Assembly: GCF_002101965.1 (NCBI RefSeq)
Contig: NZ_LQQA01000007.1
Span: forward strand, 43,394-107,393
DNA length: 64,000 bases
Origin: Mycolicibacterium wolinskyi
GTDB taxonomy: Bacteria; Actinomycetota; Actinomycetes; Mycobacteriales; Mycobacteriaceae
Reading direction: 5' to 3'
The notes beneath the pieces are model-generated. The model was given only the letters and a program-made list of their open reading frames with translations, did not search any database and was not told where the DNA came from. Made by a program: the position numbers and the translations under genes. Positions 52,721 through 62,392 of this stretch are shown here, one piece after another. How positions within the stretch are numbered: position 1 is the stretch's first letter; every line of letters starts with the position of its first letter.

Positions 52721-53862
52721 CACTCCCCCTTCCGCGGACGTGGCACAGTCAGCTCCCATTCGGTGCCGCAATCCGGTCCCGTCGTCAGCTGCGCGCTGCC
52801 GCCCAGCCAATCCATCCGGCCGACAATGGATTTCGAGATCCCGAGCCGGCCCTGTCGTTCTGCTTCGGCCAGCCGGCCGTCCGGAATGCCTGCCCCGTCG
52901 TCACGGATACTCAGCGTCACCGAATCCCCGAGATCCTCGAGCAACACGAAGGCGCAGGCGTCGGCACCGGCGTGGGCAGCCACATTGTCGAGCGCGTTCT
53001 CGGCGGCCGCGAACAGTTCGGTGGCCGTGGCATGTTCGAGCAGGACCGGTTCGGCGGGCAGGCTGAGCGAGACCCGGTCGGACGCCCTGGTGCGCAGCAT
53101 GGCGCCGATGTCGGTCAGCGGACCGGAGTCGGAACCCGCCCCGGCATCGGTCGCACTCACCAAGCGGCGTAGCGCACGTTCCTGCTCCCCGGCGAGTTCG
53201 GCCAGTTGCGCTGTCTCGCCACCTATTTCGCGACCCTTCCGGGAGACCAGGGCCAGTACCTGGATCGCCCCGTCATGCACCCGCCGGGACAGTCGTTCCC
53301 GTTCCTCCAGTGCTGCCGACAGCCGGGCGACCCGTTCCAGCTCGGCGTGCGCCCGCCGCGCGGTCTGTGCGGCCATTCCGACCGCGAGGCCCACGGCCAA
53401 CTCGATGACGATCGTGGCGTTGCGGCCGAGGTTGACGCTGACGTAGCCCTTCAGTGCGGCGGCAGTGGCCATCACGGCAAGCCCGGTGGCCATGCCGCCC
53501 ACCGGGCCGAACTGCAGGGCGGCCGAGATGGTCGCGTTGGTGGCCCACAGCGTGGTCGGCCACGACTGATTGTCGGCCACCCACTGATCGGTCGCGACGA
53601 TCTCCGTCGACAACATCAACACCACGACGACCGCGATCTCGGCGATCACCCACGCGGTGCGCCGCCCGAAACCCTTCAGATAGGCGACCGCGCACGCGAT
53701 GCTCCAGGCGATGAGAACCGCGCACAGCACCCACCCGAGCGCGGGCCGCTCCAGATCCCCGTTGACCGCGATCTGAAAGCCGAGCGCGTAGATACAGCTC
53801 AGCAGGCGAAACACCTGCGCAGCGCGCCACAGCGGCGTAACCGGGTCGGGTCGCGGCTGCAT
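52720..53862 (-). CDS. NarL-partner sensor histidine kinase with MacS-like membrane domain
   Basis: 380 residues from ATG 53862 (an in-frame start at 53901 adds 13 residues). The N-terminal 165 residues form five to six TM segments, resembling the MacS sensor region. The dimerisation helix carries phospho-acceptor His196 (RERLSRRVHDGAIQVLALV), as in HisKA_3 kinases. The ATPase domain shows the N-box AENALDNVAAHA and G-box DDGAGIPDGRL. The signal is unknown; the absence of a large extracellular loop suggests membrane-associated sensing. Confidence 0.87.
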   Translation of the reverse strand: MQPRPDPVTPLWRAAQVFRLLSCIYALGFQIAVNGDLERPALGWVLCAVLIAWSIACAVAYLKGFGRRTAWVIAEIAVVVVLMLSTEIVATDQWVADNQSWPTTLWATNATISAALQFGPVGGMATGLAVMATAAALKGYVSVNLGRNATIVIELAVGLAVGMAAQTARRAHAELERVARLSAALEERERLSRRVHDGAIQVLALVSRKGREIGGETAQLAELAGEQERALRRLVSATDAGAGSDSGPLTDIGAMLRTRASDRVSLSLPAEPVLLEHATATELFAAAENALDNVAAHAGADACAFVLLEDLGDSVTLSIRDDGAGIPDGRLAEAERQGRLGISKSIVGRMDWLGGSAQLTTGPDCGTEWELTVPRPRKGE

Positions 53863-53919
53863 TTGCTCAGCATAAAGTCGCCGAGTGCACCCAACCCGCA
53901 CCGATCGAGAGCCGAAGAA

Positions 53920-54777
53920 CTACTGCGCTCCGCGTGCGACGGGCCGATCCGGATCAGAGCTCCACTCCGACCAGGAACCCGGGTACAACGCGGCGTCCAC
54001 CCCGGCCGCCGCGAGCCCCGCCACGGTGAGGGCCGCCGTGACACCCGAGCCGCAGTACGCACCCACGGCGCCACGACCGGTCACACCTTTATCGGCCAAC
54101 AACGTCCGGAGTTCGGCGTCGGGAAGCAGCGCGCCATCCTCGGTGAGCAGCCCCGTACTCGGAAGATTGGTCGCGCCGGGGATATGACCGGCGACCGCGT
54201 CCACGGGCTCGACGTCGCCGCGGAACCGTTCGGGTGCCCGCGCGTCGAGCAGGACGTCTACGCCGGACGTTGCCTGTTCGGCAGTCAACGTGCGGCGTGC
54301 CCCGGCATACAGGTCGGTGTGCACCACGTCGACGTCTCCGGGTTCGGGGGTGACCGGGCCGGTCTCCAGCGGGCCGCCCGCAGCGATCCAGGCCGCCAAG
54401 CCGCCGTCGAGTATGCGTACGTCGGCGATCCCCGCTGCGGTGAGCACCCACCACGCGCGAGCCGACCCCGCCCGGTTCCAGTCGTCGTAGACGATCACCG
54501 GCACGCCGGTCCGCACACCCCAGCGCCGGGCCGCCGCCTCGAGGTCGCGACCCGACGGCAATGGATGGCGGCCGCGGCCCGGTACCTGATGGTCGGCCAG
54601 CTCGGACTCGAGCGAGACGTACACGGCGCCGGGGAGGTGGCCGGCCAAATACGCCTGCTCGCCGTCGGGTTCGGCGAGAGTCCAGCGCACATCGAGCACC
54701 GTGACCGGATCGCCCGCAGCGATGAGCTCACGGAGTTCGGGGGCGGAGACGAATACCGCTGAGCGCGTCGAAGCCAC
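53920..54777 (-). CDS. Two-domain sulfurtransferase, 3-mercaptopyruvate type
   Basis: 285 residues, two rhodanese domains. The C-terminal domain carries the active loop CGSGVTA with Cys242, the signature of 3-mercaptopyruvate sulfurtransferases (thiosulfate enzymes usually have CRKGVT). The N-terminal domain has Asp99 in the corresponding position ([15 protein letters not shown]) and is inactive, as normal for this family. It transfers sulfur from mercaptopyruvate to thiols or cyanide. It follows the amino acid ABC genes closely (10 bases), which raises the possibility of cyst(e)ine as their substrate. Confidence 0.87.
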   Translation of the reverse strand: MASTRSAVFVSAPELRELIAAGDPVTVLDVRWTLAEPDGEQAYLAGHLPGAVYVSLESELADHQVPGRGRHPLPSGRDLEAAARRWGVRTGVPVIVYDDWNRAGSARAWWVLTAAGIADVRILDGGLAAWIAAGGPLETGPVTPEPGDVDVVHTDLYAGARRTLTAEQATSGVDVLLDARAPERFRGDVEPVDAVAGHIPGATNLPSTGLLTEDGALLPDAELRTLLADKGVTGRGAVGAYCGSGVTAALTVAGLAAAGVDAALYPGSWSEWSSDPDRPVARGAQ

Positions 54778-54787
54778 CCAATCGAAG

Positions 54788-55549
54788 CTACATCACCTTC
54801 GACAGGAAGGCTTTCGTGCGTTCGTGTTTCGGATTGCTCATGACCTCGCGGGGCTCACCGCTCTCCACGATCACACCGCCGTCCATGAACACCAGCTTGT
54901 CGGCGACCTCACGGGCGAAACCCATCTCATGCGTGACCACGACCATCGTCATGCCTTCTGAGGCGAGCTTTTTCATCACTCCGAGCACCTCACCGACGAG
55001 TTCGGGGTCCAGCGCCGAGGTCGGCTCATCGAACAGCATCAGCTTCGGACTCATCGCCAACGCACGCGCGATCGCCACCCGCTGCTGCTGGCCGCCCGAA
55101 AGCTGGGCCGGGTAGGCATCGGCCTTGGCCGACAGGCCGACCTGATCGAGCAGATCCTTGGCCCGTGCCACCGCAGCGGCTTTCTTCACCTTCTTGACCT
55201 GGATGGGCGCCTCGATGATGTTCTCCAGCGCCGTGCGATGCGGGAACAGGTTGAAGTGCTGGAACACCATGCCGACGTCACGGCGCTGCTTCGCGGCGTC
55301 CTTCGGACGCATCTCATGGAGTTTGCCGCCGCGTTCCCGGTAGCCGACGAGTTCACCGTCGACATAGAGGCGACCGGCGTTGACCTGCTCGAGGTGGTTG
55401 ATACAGCGGAGGAATGTCGACTTACCCGAGCCGGACGGGCCCACGAGGCACAACACCTCGCCTTTACCGACCTCAAGCGTCACGCCCTTGAGCACCTGCA
55501 GCGCGCCGAAGTTCTTGCACACGTTCTCGGCGCGGACCATCGCGGTCAT
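54788..55549 (-). CDS. Polar amino acid ABC ATPase (GlnQ-like)
   Basis: 253 residues. Walker [10 protein letters not shown], signature [15 protein letters not shown], Walker [13 protein letters not shown] and switch [22 protein letters not shown] are typical of the PAAT family (GlnQ/ArtP/TcyC). An unusual short insert, [27 protein letters not shown], before the Q-loop is also seen in some actinobacterial members. It is coupled to the permease gene by ATGA. Confidence 0.9.
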   Translation of the reverse strand: MTAMVRAENVCKNFGALQVLKGVTLEVGKGEVLCLVGPSGSGKSTFLRCINHLEQVNAGRLYVDGELVGYRERGGKLHEMRPKDAAKQRRDVGMVFQHFNLFPHRTALENIIEAPIQVKKVKKAAAVARAKDLLDQVGLSAKADAYPAQLSGGQQQRVAIARALAMSPKLMLFDEPTSALDPELVGEVLGVMKKLASEGMTMVVVTHEMGFAREVADKLVFMDGGVIVESGEPREVMSNPKHERTKAFLSKVM

Positions 55550-56451
55550 GGATGCGGCTCTCCCATCTGCGCCTTGGCCAACGCTTCGAGCTGCTTGGAC
55601 GTCAGCTTCCGTGACGCACCACGCGCGTAATACCGCTCAAGGTAGTACTGCCCCACCATGAGGATGCTGGTGATCGCCAGATACCAGGTGGACGCGGCGA
55701 GCAGCAGCGGTATCGGCTGGAACAGCGCAACGCCGATGTCGCGCGCCCGCCCGTACAGCTCGAAGCTGTACGGCACGGCCGTCACGAGCGACGTGGTCTT
55801 CAACATGCTGATGAACTCGTTGCCCGTCGGCGGGATGATGACCCGCATCGCCTGGGGCAACACCGTGCGACGCATCGTCATCGGCCATGACATGCCGAGT
55901 GCGGTCGAGGCCTCCGACTGGCCCTCGGGCACGGAGTTGATGCCGGCCCTGATGATCTCGGCCATGTAAGCCGCCTCGTTGAGGCCGAGCCCCAGAATCG
56001 CCAGCATGAAGAAGTTCGGGTCGGAGAGGCTGAACTCGAAGAACGTCGGCCCGAAGGGCACCCCGAGCTTGATGTTCTGGTAGAGCACCGGAACCAGACC
56101 CCAGAGCACCAACTGCACATAGACCGGCGTTCCGCGGAAAATCCACAGATAGGTCCACGAAACCGCTTTGAGCACCGGGTTCGGCGACAGTCGCATCACC
56201 GCCAGGATCACGCCGAGCACCACGGCAAGCACCATCGAGAAGATGGTGAGCTGCAGGGTGTTCCACGCAGCTTCTGATAGACGTTGGTCGAACAGGTATT
56301 TCCAGTATGTATCCCACCCGTACGCCTCGTTGGTGGCGGCGCCGTAGACGAAGAGCCCGAGCAGGACGAGAAGAGCAACCGCCGCCACCCACCGCCACGG
56401 ATGCCTCAGTGGGACTGCGTCGATGGCGGGTGGCGGCGATGCATCAGTCAT
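55546..56451 (-). CDS. Polar amino acid ABC permease
   Basis: 301 residues. A longer N-terminal part with one TM and a soluble segment precedes the classic five-TM HisM/GlnP core: [46 protein letters not shown], and the coupling loop [44 protein letters not shown]. It is probably used as a homodimer since no second permease gene is present. Confidence 0.9.
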   Translation of the reverse strand: MTDASPPPAIDAVPLRHPWRWVAAVALLVLLGLFVYGAATNEAYGWDTYWKYLFDQRLSEAAWNTLQLTIFSMVLAVVLGVILAVMRLSPNPVLKAVSWTYLWIFRGTPVYVQLVLWGLVPVLYQNIKLGVPFGPTFFEFSLSDPNFFMLAILGLGLNEAAYMAEIIRAGINSVPEGQSEASTALGMSWPMTMRRTVLPQAMRVIIPPTGNEFISMLKTTSLVTAVPYSFELYGRARDIGVALFQPIPLLLAASTWYLAITSILMVGQYYLERYYARGASRKLTSKQLEALAKAQMGEPHP

Positions 56452-56458
56452 CGGCGGC

Positions 56459-57376
56459 TCAGCTGACGGCGCCGTTGATGACGGGCTTGTCGATCATCCC
56501 GTTCTCAGCGCCCCAGTTCTTGGCCACCTGTTCGTATGCGCCGGTTTCGATGAGGTGTTCGAGAGCCTGCCTCAGCGTCTCGGCCAATGGCGAGCCCTTC
56601 TGGACCGCCCAGCCGTAGGGTGCCGAGTCGAAGATGTCGCCGGCGGCCTCAAGCTTGCCGTCGCTCTGCTTGATGGCGTAGGCCGTCACCGGTGAATCAG
56701 CCGACATGGCATCGGCCTGGCCGAGCATGACGGCATTGGTTGCAGCGGTCTGATCGTCGAACTTGATGACCTCGATTGCGGGCTTGCCGTCCTTCACGCA
56801 CTTGTCGATACGGGCCGGCATCTCATCGGTGTCCTGCACGGTCGCCGTCTGCACCGCGACCTTCTTGCCGCACGCGTCATCGGGGTTGATGCCCGCGCCG
56901 GCCTTCTGGGCCCACGCCGATCCGGCCTCGAAATACGTGACGAAGTCGACCTGCTCCTCACGTTCTTTCGAGTCGGTGAACGACGACATCCCGACGTTGT
57001 AGGTGCCGCCCTGGACCGACGGGATGATCTTGTCGAACGCCGACGGCCGGTACTCCGTGGTGAGTCCCAGTGTGGCCGCGATCGCGTTCATCAGGTCGAC
57101 GTCGAATCCGATGATCTTGCCGCTCGGATCCTTGAACTCGTTCGGCGGGTACGTCGGGTCTGTGCCGATCACAAGCTTGCCGCTCGACTTGATCGGCTCC
57201 GGCAACGTGTTGGCGATCGCGTCGACCTTCTCAGCCGTCGCCGCGGTCGTCTCGGTAGCCGGTCCGCTGCTATCGGTGTTGCTCGCGCAACCCGACATCG
57301 CCAGCGCGCCGCTCGCAGCCATCGCGACCGCAATGCGCCACATCTTGCCCCGACGGTTCTGACATCCAGCTCTCAC
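56459..57376 (-). CDS. Polar amino acid ABC binding lipoprotein
   Basis: 305 residues from GTG 57376, preceded by GAAGAGG six bases away. ATG 57343 (294 residues) is the alternative. The signal sequence ends with the lipobox MSGC. The mature part is SBP_bac_3: LVIGTDPTYPPNEFKDPSGKIIGFDVDLMNAIAATLGLTTEYRPSAFDKIIPSVQGGTYNVGMSSFTDSKEREEQVDFVTYF. Ligand identity is not visible; glutamate, glutamine, arginine or cystine are options. It is the first gene of the minus-strand train that runs on through a sulfurtransferase and a two-component system. Confidence 0.87.
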   Translation of the reverse strand: MRAGCQNRRGKMWRIAVAMAASGALAMSGCASNTDSSGPATETTAATAEKVDAIANTLPEPIKSSGKLVIGTDPTYPPNEFKDPSGKIIGFDVDLMNAIAATLGLTTEYRPSAFDKIIPSVQGGTYNVGMSSFTDSKEREEQVDFVTYFEAGSAWAQKAGAGINPDDACGKKVAVQTATVQDTDEMPARIDKCVKDGKPAIEVIKFDDQTAATNAVMLGQADAMSADSPVTAYAIKQSDGKLEAAGDIFDSAPYGWAVQKGSPLAETLRQALEHLIETGAYEQVAKNWGAENGMIDKPVINGAVS

Positions 57377-57561
57377 AGGTTGCCTCTTCTCTCTACATCT
57401 ATTCGCGTTGGACCGTCATCCGTCTGTTCCAAACCGGAGACGATAACGGCCATAGCGCCGGCGCGCAGTGCCGGTAACGAGACATTAACGACCGCAGTAC
57501 GATGCCACAGCCGTACCGTAAAATACGCGTTCGCCCATGTGGTTTGTGCCAAACTGCCTGC

Positions 57562-58164
57562 ATGGAAACCACCGCTCCCCCAAGCCTGTTGCCTCACCTG
57601 TGGAAGGCCACGCTGGTTTCGGGGGTTCTCGCGATCATCCTCGGAATTCTCGTCTTGGTGTGGCCGGGCATCACCATTCTGGTGGCGGCCATATTCTTCG
57701 GCGCCTACCTGTTGATCACCGGCATCGCCCAGGTGGTCTTCGCGTTCAGCCTGCACGTGACGGCCGGCGGACGCGTTTTGCTGTTCATCAGCGGCGCGGC
57801 CGCGCTGATTCTGGCCGTGCTGTGTTTCCGCAGCCTGCAGGATTCGATTCTGCTGCTGGCAATTTGGGTCGGCGTCGGATTCGTGTTCCGTGGCGTGGCC
57901 ACCGCGGTGTCGGCGATCAGTGATCCGACGCTGCCCGGCCGCGGCTGGGAGATCTTCTTCGGTGTGATCAGCCTGCTGGCCGGCGTGGTCATGCTCGCGG
58001 CACCGTTCGAATCGCTCGCCACGCTGGCAATCGTCGTGGGTGCCTGGCTGATCGTGCTGGGTGTCTTCGAGGTCATCTCGGCGTTCGGTATCCGCAGCGG
58101 TGCGAAGAAGTTGGGTTCGGCCCTGCAGTCGCCGTCGTCTCCTTCCGCGCCTGCGGTGAGCTAA
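57562..58164 (+). CDS. HdeD/DUF308-family membrane protein
   Basis: 200 residues from ATG 57562 with six TM segments in paired repeats (KATLVSGVLAIILGILVLVWPGITI... and GRGWEIFFGVISLLAGVVMLAAPFESLATLAIVVGAWLIVLGVFEVI). This fits the HdeD/DUF308 family, associated in E. coli with acid resistance. A longer start at 57502 is less likely. A TAAAAT element near 57521 is a plausible -10 for this gene. It lies upstream of the cyd cluster but has its own direction and gap. Confidence 0.82.
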   Translation: METTAPPSLLPHLWKATLVSGVLAIILGILVLVWPGITILVAAIFFGAYLLITGIAQVVFAFSLHVTAGGRVLLFISGAAALILAVLCFRSLQDSILLLAIWVGVGFVFRGVATAVSAISDPTLPGRGWEIFFGVISLLAGVVMLAAPFESLATLAIVVGAWLIVLGVFEVISAFGIRSGAKKLGSALQSPSSPSAPAVS

Positions 58165-58210
58165 CACACGCTGCCCGTCATGAACCGAACCTGGTTGGCA
58201 CCCCGGATGT

Positions 58211-58229
58211 CTACTACACTTTGTCGTAG
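58211..58229. promoter_or_regulatory. BlaI-box-like dyad before cydA
   Basis: TACTACA (58212-58218), CTT, TGTCGTA (58222-58228), flanked by C and G, forms two 8-base arms with one mismatch. It is 32 bases upstream of the cydA start. From memory, BlaI-type repressors bind TACTACA/TGTAGTA dyads, and mycobacterial BlaI controls energy-metabolism genes. Confidence 0.55.
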
Positions 58230-58260
58230 GTTGACCTAGCGACCTTGGAAGTGGGGTCAG

Positions 58261-59724
58261 ATGGACGCGTTGGACGTATCACGGTGGCAGTTCGGAATCA
58301 CCACCGTCTACCACTTCATATTCGTCCCGCTGACCATCGGCTTGGCGCCGCTCATCGCCGTCATGCAGACGATCTGGGTCGTGACGGGCAACGACAGCTG
58401 GTACCGCCTGACCCGGTTCTTCGGGAAGCTGTTCCTGATCAACTTCGCGATCGGCGTGGCAACCGGAATCGTGCAGGAGTTCCAGTTCGGCATGAACTGG
58501 AGCGAATACTCGCGATTCGTCGGCGACATCTTCGGTGCCCCGCTCGCGATGGAGGGCCTGGCCGCGTTCTTCTTCGAATCCACTTTCATCGGACTGTGGA
58601 TCTTCGGCTGGACGCGTCTGCCCCGCCTGGTGCACCTGGCCTGCATCTGGATCGTCGCGATGGCCGTGAACATGTCGGCCTTCTTCATCATCGCGGCGAA
58701 CTCGTTCATGCAGCATCCGGTGGGTGCCCGGTTCAACCCTGAAACGGGCCGCGCCGAGCTCACGAGCATCGTCGCGTTGTTCACCAACAACACGGCCATC
58801 GCGGCGTTCAGCCACGCCGTGGCCGGATCGTTCTTGACCGCAGGGGTTTTCGTCGCGTGCGTGTGCGCGTGGTGGATGGTGCGGTCCCATCGTGTCGGCG
58901 GTGACGCGCCACACGACGCCGTCACCATGTACCGGCCGGCCACGATACTGGGCTGCTGGGTGACGCTGGTGGCCGCGGTCGCGCTGTTCTTCACCGGCGA
59001 CGCGCAGGGCAAGCTCATGTTCGAACAGCAGCCGATGAAGATGGCTTCGGCGGAATCGCTGTGCCACAGCGAAACCGACCCGGACTTCTCGATTCTCACC
59101 GTCGGCACGCACAACAACTGCGACAGCGTCACGCATTTGATCGAAGTGCCGTACGTGCTGCCGTTCCTCGCCGAGGGCAAGTTCAGCGACGTCCATCTGG
59201 AGGGCGTCAAGGACCTCCAGGAACAGTATGAGCAGAAGTTCGGCCCAGGCGATTACCGCCCCAACCTGTTCGTCACATACTGGTCGTTCCGGGCGATGAT
59301 CGGATTCCTCGCTGTCCCAGGTCTGTTCGCGCTCGCCGCGTTGTGGCTCACCCGTGGCGGCCGGATCCCGAATCAGCGCTGGTTCGGCTGGTTCGCGCTG
59401 CTGACCATCCCCACCCCGTTCCTCGCCAACAGCGCGGGCTGGGTGTTCACCGAGATGGGCCGACAGCCCTGGGTCGTCGTGCCGAATCCGACGGGCGATC
59501 AAGACATCCGGCTCACCGTCGCGCAGGGGGTATCCGGTCATTCGGCCGGCATGGTGCTGCTGTCACTGGTGGCCTTCACGCTGCTGTACGCCGTGCTGGC
59601 GGTCATCTGGTTCTTCCTGCTCCGGCGTTACGTCGTGGAAGGCCCGCTCGAACACGACTCGGAACCCGCGCCGCCGACCCCACCGGACGCCGACGAAGTC
59701 GCGCCGTTGTCGTTCGCGTACTGA
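58261..59724 (+). CDS. cydA: Cytochrome bd ubiquinol/menaquinol oxidase subunit I
   Basis: 487 residues. Heme ligands are in place: His18 (TTVYHFIFVPLTIGL), His185 (AAFSHAVAGSF) and Met398 (FTEMGRQPW), plus the proton-channel glutamates Glu98 and Glu106. The Q-loop is the short form and carries Cys267 and Cys286, which could form the disulfide I recall from the M. smegmatis structure. The protein oxidises menaquinol and reduces O2 to water at high affinity, in the plasma membrane. GGAAGTGGGG precedes the ATG. Confidence 0.97.
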   Translation: MDALDVSRWQFGITTVYHFIFVPLTIGLAPLIAVMQTIWVVTGNDSWYRLTRFFGKLFLINFAIGVATGIVQEFQFGMNWSEYSRFVGDIFGAPLAMEGLAAFFFESTFIGLWIFGWTRLPRLVHLACIWIVAMAVNMSAFFIIAANSFMQHPVGARFNPETGRAELTSIVALFTNNTAIAAFSHAVAGSFLTAGVFVACVCAWWMVRSHRVGGDAPHDAVTMYRPATILGCWVTLVAAVALFFTGDAQGKLMFEQQPMKMASAESLCHSETDPDFSILTVGTHNNCDSVTHLIEVPYVLPFLAEGKFSDVHLEGVKDLQEQYEQKFGPGDYRPNLFVTYWSFRAMIGFLAVPGLFALAALWLTRGGRIPNQRWFGWFALLTIPTPFLANSAGWVFTEMGRQPWVVVPNPTGDQDIRLTVAQGVSGHSAGMVLLSLVAFTLLYAVLAVIWFFLLRRYVVEGPLEHDSEPAPPTPPDADEVAPLSFAY

Positions 59725-59735
59725 GGAGCGAATCG

Positions 59736-60785
59736 ATGGGATTGCAAGAACTCTGGTTCATCCTTCTGGCCGTTCTGTTTCTCGGATTCTTCATCCTCGA
59801 GGGGTTCGACTTCGGTGTCGGCATGCTCATGTCGTTTTTCGGCCGCGCCGCCCAACAGCGCGGCGAGGACTCCGAGCCCTATCGACGCGCCGCGCTCAAC
59901 ACCATCGGCCCGGTGTGGGATGGCAACGAAGTCTGGCTGATCACCGCCGGCGGCGCCATGTTCGCGGCGTTCCCCGAGATGTATGCGACCGTGTTCTCCG
60001 GGCTCTACCTGCCGCTTCTGGCGATCCTGTGCGCGATGATCGTGCGCATCGTCGCCATCGAATGGCGCGGCAAGATCGACGATCCAGGCTGGCGGCGATG
60101 GGCCGACTCCGGTATCGCCATCGGCTCGTTCGTGCCCGCGATTTTGTGGGGTGTGGCGTTCGCCGGATTGGTGCGCGGCATGCCGGTCGACGCCGACAAG
60201 CAGATGCACCTGTCGATCGGTGACGTGCTCAACGCCTACACCTTGCTCGGCGGCCTTGCCACGGGTGCCCTGTTCGCTCTGCACGGCGCGGTGTTCGTCG
60301 CACTCAAGACCTCGGGCGCCATCCGCAGCGACGCGTTCCGGTTCGCCGGGCTGCTGGCCATCCCGGCCACTGTCCTGGTTGCCGGGTTCGGGTTGTGGAC
60401 ACAGCTGGCGTACGGCAAGAGCTGGACCTGGTATGTGCTTGCCGTGGCGGTGATCGCGCAGATCGCCGCAGTCACCCGGGTCTACAGCCGCAGAGGCGAG
60501 GGCTGGGCGTTCGCCTACACCACGATCGTCGTCGCGGCCGCCGTGATCCTGTTGTTCGGCTCGCTGTTCCCGAACCTTGTTCCGTCATCGCTCAATCCGG
60601 ACTGGAGCCTGACGATCTACAACGGATCGTCGTCCCCCTACACACTGAAGATCATGACGTGGGCCGCGTTGATCTTCGCTCCGCTGGTCGTCGTGTACCA
60701 GGGCTGGACGTATTGGGTGTTCAGCAAGCGGATTTCCGCCGAGCGGATTCCGGACCCGATCGGACTCACCCGGCGGTCGGTCTGA
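59736..60785 (+). CDS. cydB: Cytochrome bd oxidase subunit II
   Basis: 349 residues, nine TM segments, beginning LQELWFILLAVLFLGFFILEGFDFGVGML, the CydB signature. RAALNTIGPVWDGNEVWLITAGGAMFAAFPEMYATVFSGLYLPL is also highly conserved. ATG 59736 has GAGGAGCGAATCG in front, 11 bases after the cydA stop. It pairs with CydA. The stop overlaps the proposed cydD start. Confidence 0.96.
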   Translation: MGLQELWFILLAVLFLGFFILEGFDFGVGMLMSFFGRAAQQRGEDSEPYRRAALNTIGPVWDGNEVWLITAGGAMFAAFPEMYATVFSGLYLPLLAILCAMIVRIVAIEWRGKIDDPGWRRWADSGIAIGSFVPAILWGVAFAGLVRGMPVDADKQMHLSIGDVLNAYTLLGGLATGALFALHGAVFVALKTSGAIRSDAFRFAGLLAIPATVLVAGFGLWTQLAYGKSWTWYVLAVAVIAQIAAVTRVYSRRGEGWAFAYTTIVVAAAVILLFGSLFPNLVPSSLNPDWSLTIYNGSSSPYTLKIMTWAALIFAPLVVVYQGWTYWVFSKRISAERIPDPIGLTRRSV

Positions 60786-62392
60786 ACCTCTGGCGCGCGC
60801 TCGGCATTCGCGGCGGCACGGCATCCACGACGGCGCTGCGGCGATACCTCGTGGCCGCCGTGGCATGTGGTGTGGCGATCGCGGGCACCACGATCGCGTC
60901 CGCTGTGGTGTTGGCGCACATCGTTTCCGGTGTCGTCACCAACCCGAACGGGCCGGCCGACTGGGCCGGCGAACTCGTGACACTCGCGGCGCTGTGGCTG
61001 TTGCGGACGCTCGCGCAGTGGCTGCAGGGACGTCTGTCGCAGCGTGGCGCCACAGCCGTCATCGGTGAATTGTCCAGCCAGGTGCTGCGTTCGGTGACCG
61101 CACGGCCGCCGCGGGATCTGGCTGCCGAGCGCGATGCAGCCGCCGTTGTGGTGACTCGTGGCTTGGACGGCCTGCGCCCGTACTTCACCGGCTACCTACC
61201 CGCCGTCGTGCTGGCCGCGATCCTCACGCCCGCGGCGCTCGTCGTGATGGCCTGCTACGACTTGCAGGCCGCGGCCATCGTGCTGATCGCGTTGCCGCTC
61301 ATTCCGATCTTCATGGTGCTGATCGGGCTGCTCACCGCCGAACGCTCGGCGGCTTCGCTCGCGGCGATGACGACGCTGCAGGGCCGGCTGCTCGATCTCG
61401 TCGCGGGCATCCCGACGCTGCGCGCAGTCGGTCGGGCAGCGGGATCCGCCCAGCGCATCGCCGAACTCTCGGCTGCGCACCGGCGTTCGGCCATGGCGAC
61501 TCTGCGGATCGCGTTCCTGTCGTCGTTCGTCCTCGAATTACTCGCCACGCTCGGTGTGGCCCTGGTGGCGGTCAGTGTCGGCCTGCGGCTGGTGTACGGC
61601 GACATGACGCTCGCCGCGGGTCTGACCGCACTGCTGCTGGCGCCCGAAGTGTTCTGGCCGCTGCGGCGCGTCGGCGCCGCGTTCCATGCCGCCCAGGACG
61701 GAAAGACAGCAGCCGAGCAGGCGTTCGGATTGTGCACGCCGCAGGAATCGCCCGCCGGTGAGACCCGCAGGCCCGCGTCGTCCGCACCGACGATCACCGT
61801 CGACCGTCTCGACGGTGCGATCCGACCAGGTCAGGTCACCGTGCTGACCGGACCGAATGGCGCCGGTAAGTCCACGGCGCTGCAAGCCATCCTCGGGTTG
61901 GCCGAATTGCCTTGGGGCAAGGTGTATGTCGACGACATCGAGGTCGGAGAGCTCGATCTGCCGTCGTGGTGGCGTCAGGTTGCCTGGCTGCCGCACCGTC
62001 CCGTGTTGATACCCGGCACGGTGCGCGACAACCTCGAGTTGCTCGGCCCCATCCACGATCTCGACAACGCCTGCCGCGACGCCGGTTTCGATGATGTGCT
62101 CGACGACCTGCCCGAAGGTTTGCAGACGCGGCTCGGCCGGGAGGGTGTCGGGTTGTCGCTGGGACAACGGCAGCGACTCGGCCTGGCCCGGGTGCTCGGC
62201 TCGTCGGCGCAGGTGCTCTTGCTCGACGAGCCCACCGCGCACCTCGATGCCGATCTGGAGGCACGCGTGCTCGCCGCGATCGTGGCCAGGGCCCGCGCGG
62301 GCGCGACCGTATTGGTGGTCGGGCACCGTGATCCGGTATTGGCGATCGGCGACCGGCAATTGGCGGTAGGTGATCTGCTTGTACCGCGCTGA
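60782..62392 (+). CDS. cydD: CydD, ABC exporter subunit for cytochrome bd assembly
   Basis: About 536 residues. Six TM segments (exporter type) precede the ABC domain with Walker A GPNGAGKST, signature LSLGQRQRLGLARVL (Leu for the first Gly of LSGGQ) and Walker B VLLLDEPTAHLD. With CydC it forms the heterodimeric ABC transporter needed for cytochrome bd maturation. No ATG, GTG or TTG gives a full N-terminus. The in-frame CTG 60782 overlaps the cydB stop (CTGA) and gives MNLWRALGIRGG before TM1, while the first GTG (60851) would truncate TM1. I favour CTG by coupling, but the start is unproven. Confidence 0.92.
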   Translation: MNLWRALGIRGGTASTTALRRYLVAAVACGVAIAGTTIASAVVLAHIVSGVVTNPNGPADWAGELVTLAALWLLRTLAQWLQGRLSQRGATAVIGELSSQVLRSVTARPPRDLAAERDAAAVVVTRGLDGLRPYFTGYLPAVVLAAILTPAALVVMACYDLQAAAIVLIALPLIPIFMVLIGLLTAERSAASLAAMTTLQGRLLDLVAGIPTLRAVGRAAGSAQRIAELSAAHRRSAMATLRIAFLSSFVLELLATLGVALVAVSVGLRLVYGDMTLAAGLTALLLAPEVFWPLRRVGAAFHAAQDGKTAAEQAFGLCTPQESPAGETRRPASSAPTITVDRLDGAIRPGQVTVLTGPNGAGKSTALQAILGLAELPWGKVYVDDIEVGELDLPSWWRQVAWLPHRPVLIPGTVRDNLELLGPIHDLDNACRDAGFDDVLDDLPEGLQTRLGREGVGLSLGQRQRLGLARVLGSSAQVLLLDEPTAHLDADLEARVLAAIVARARAGATVLVVGHRDPVLAIGDRQLAVGDLLVPR

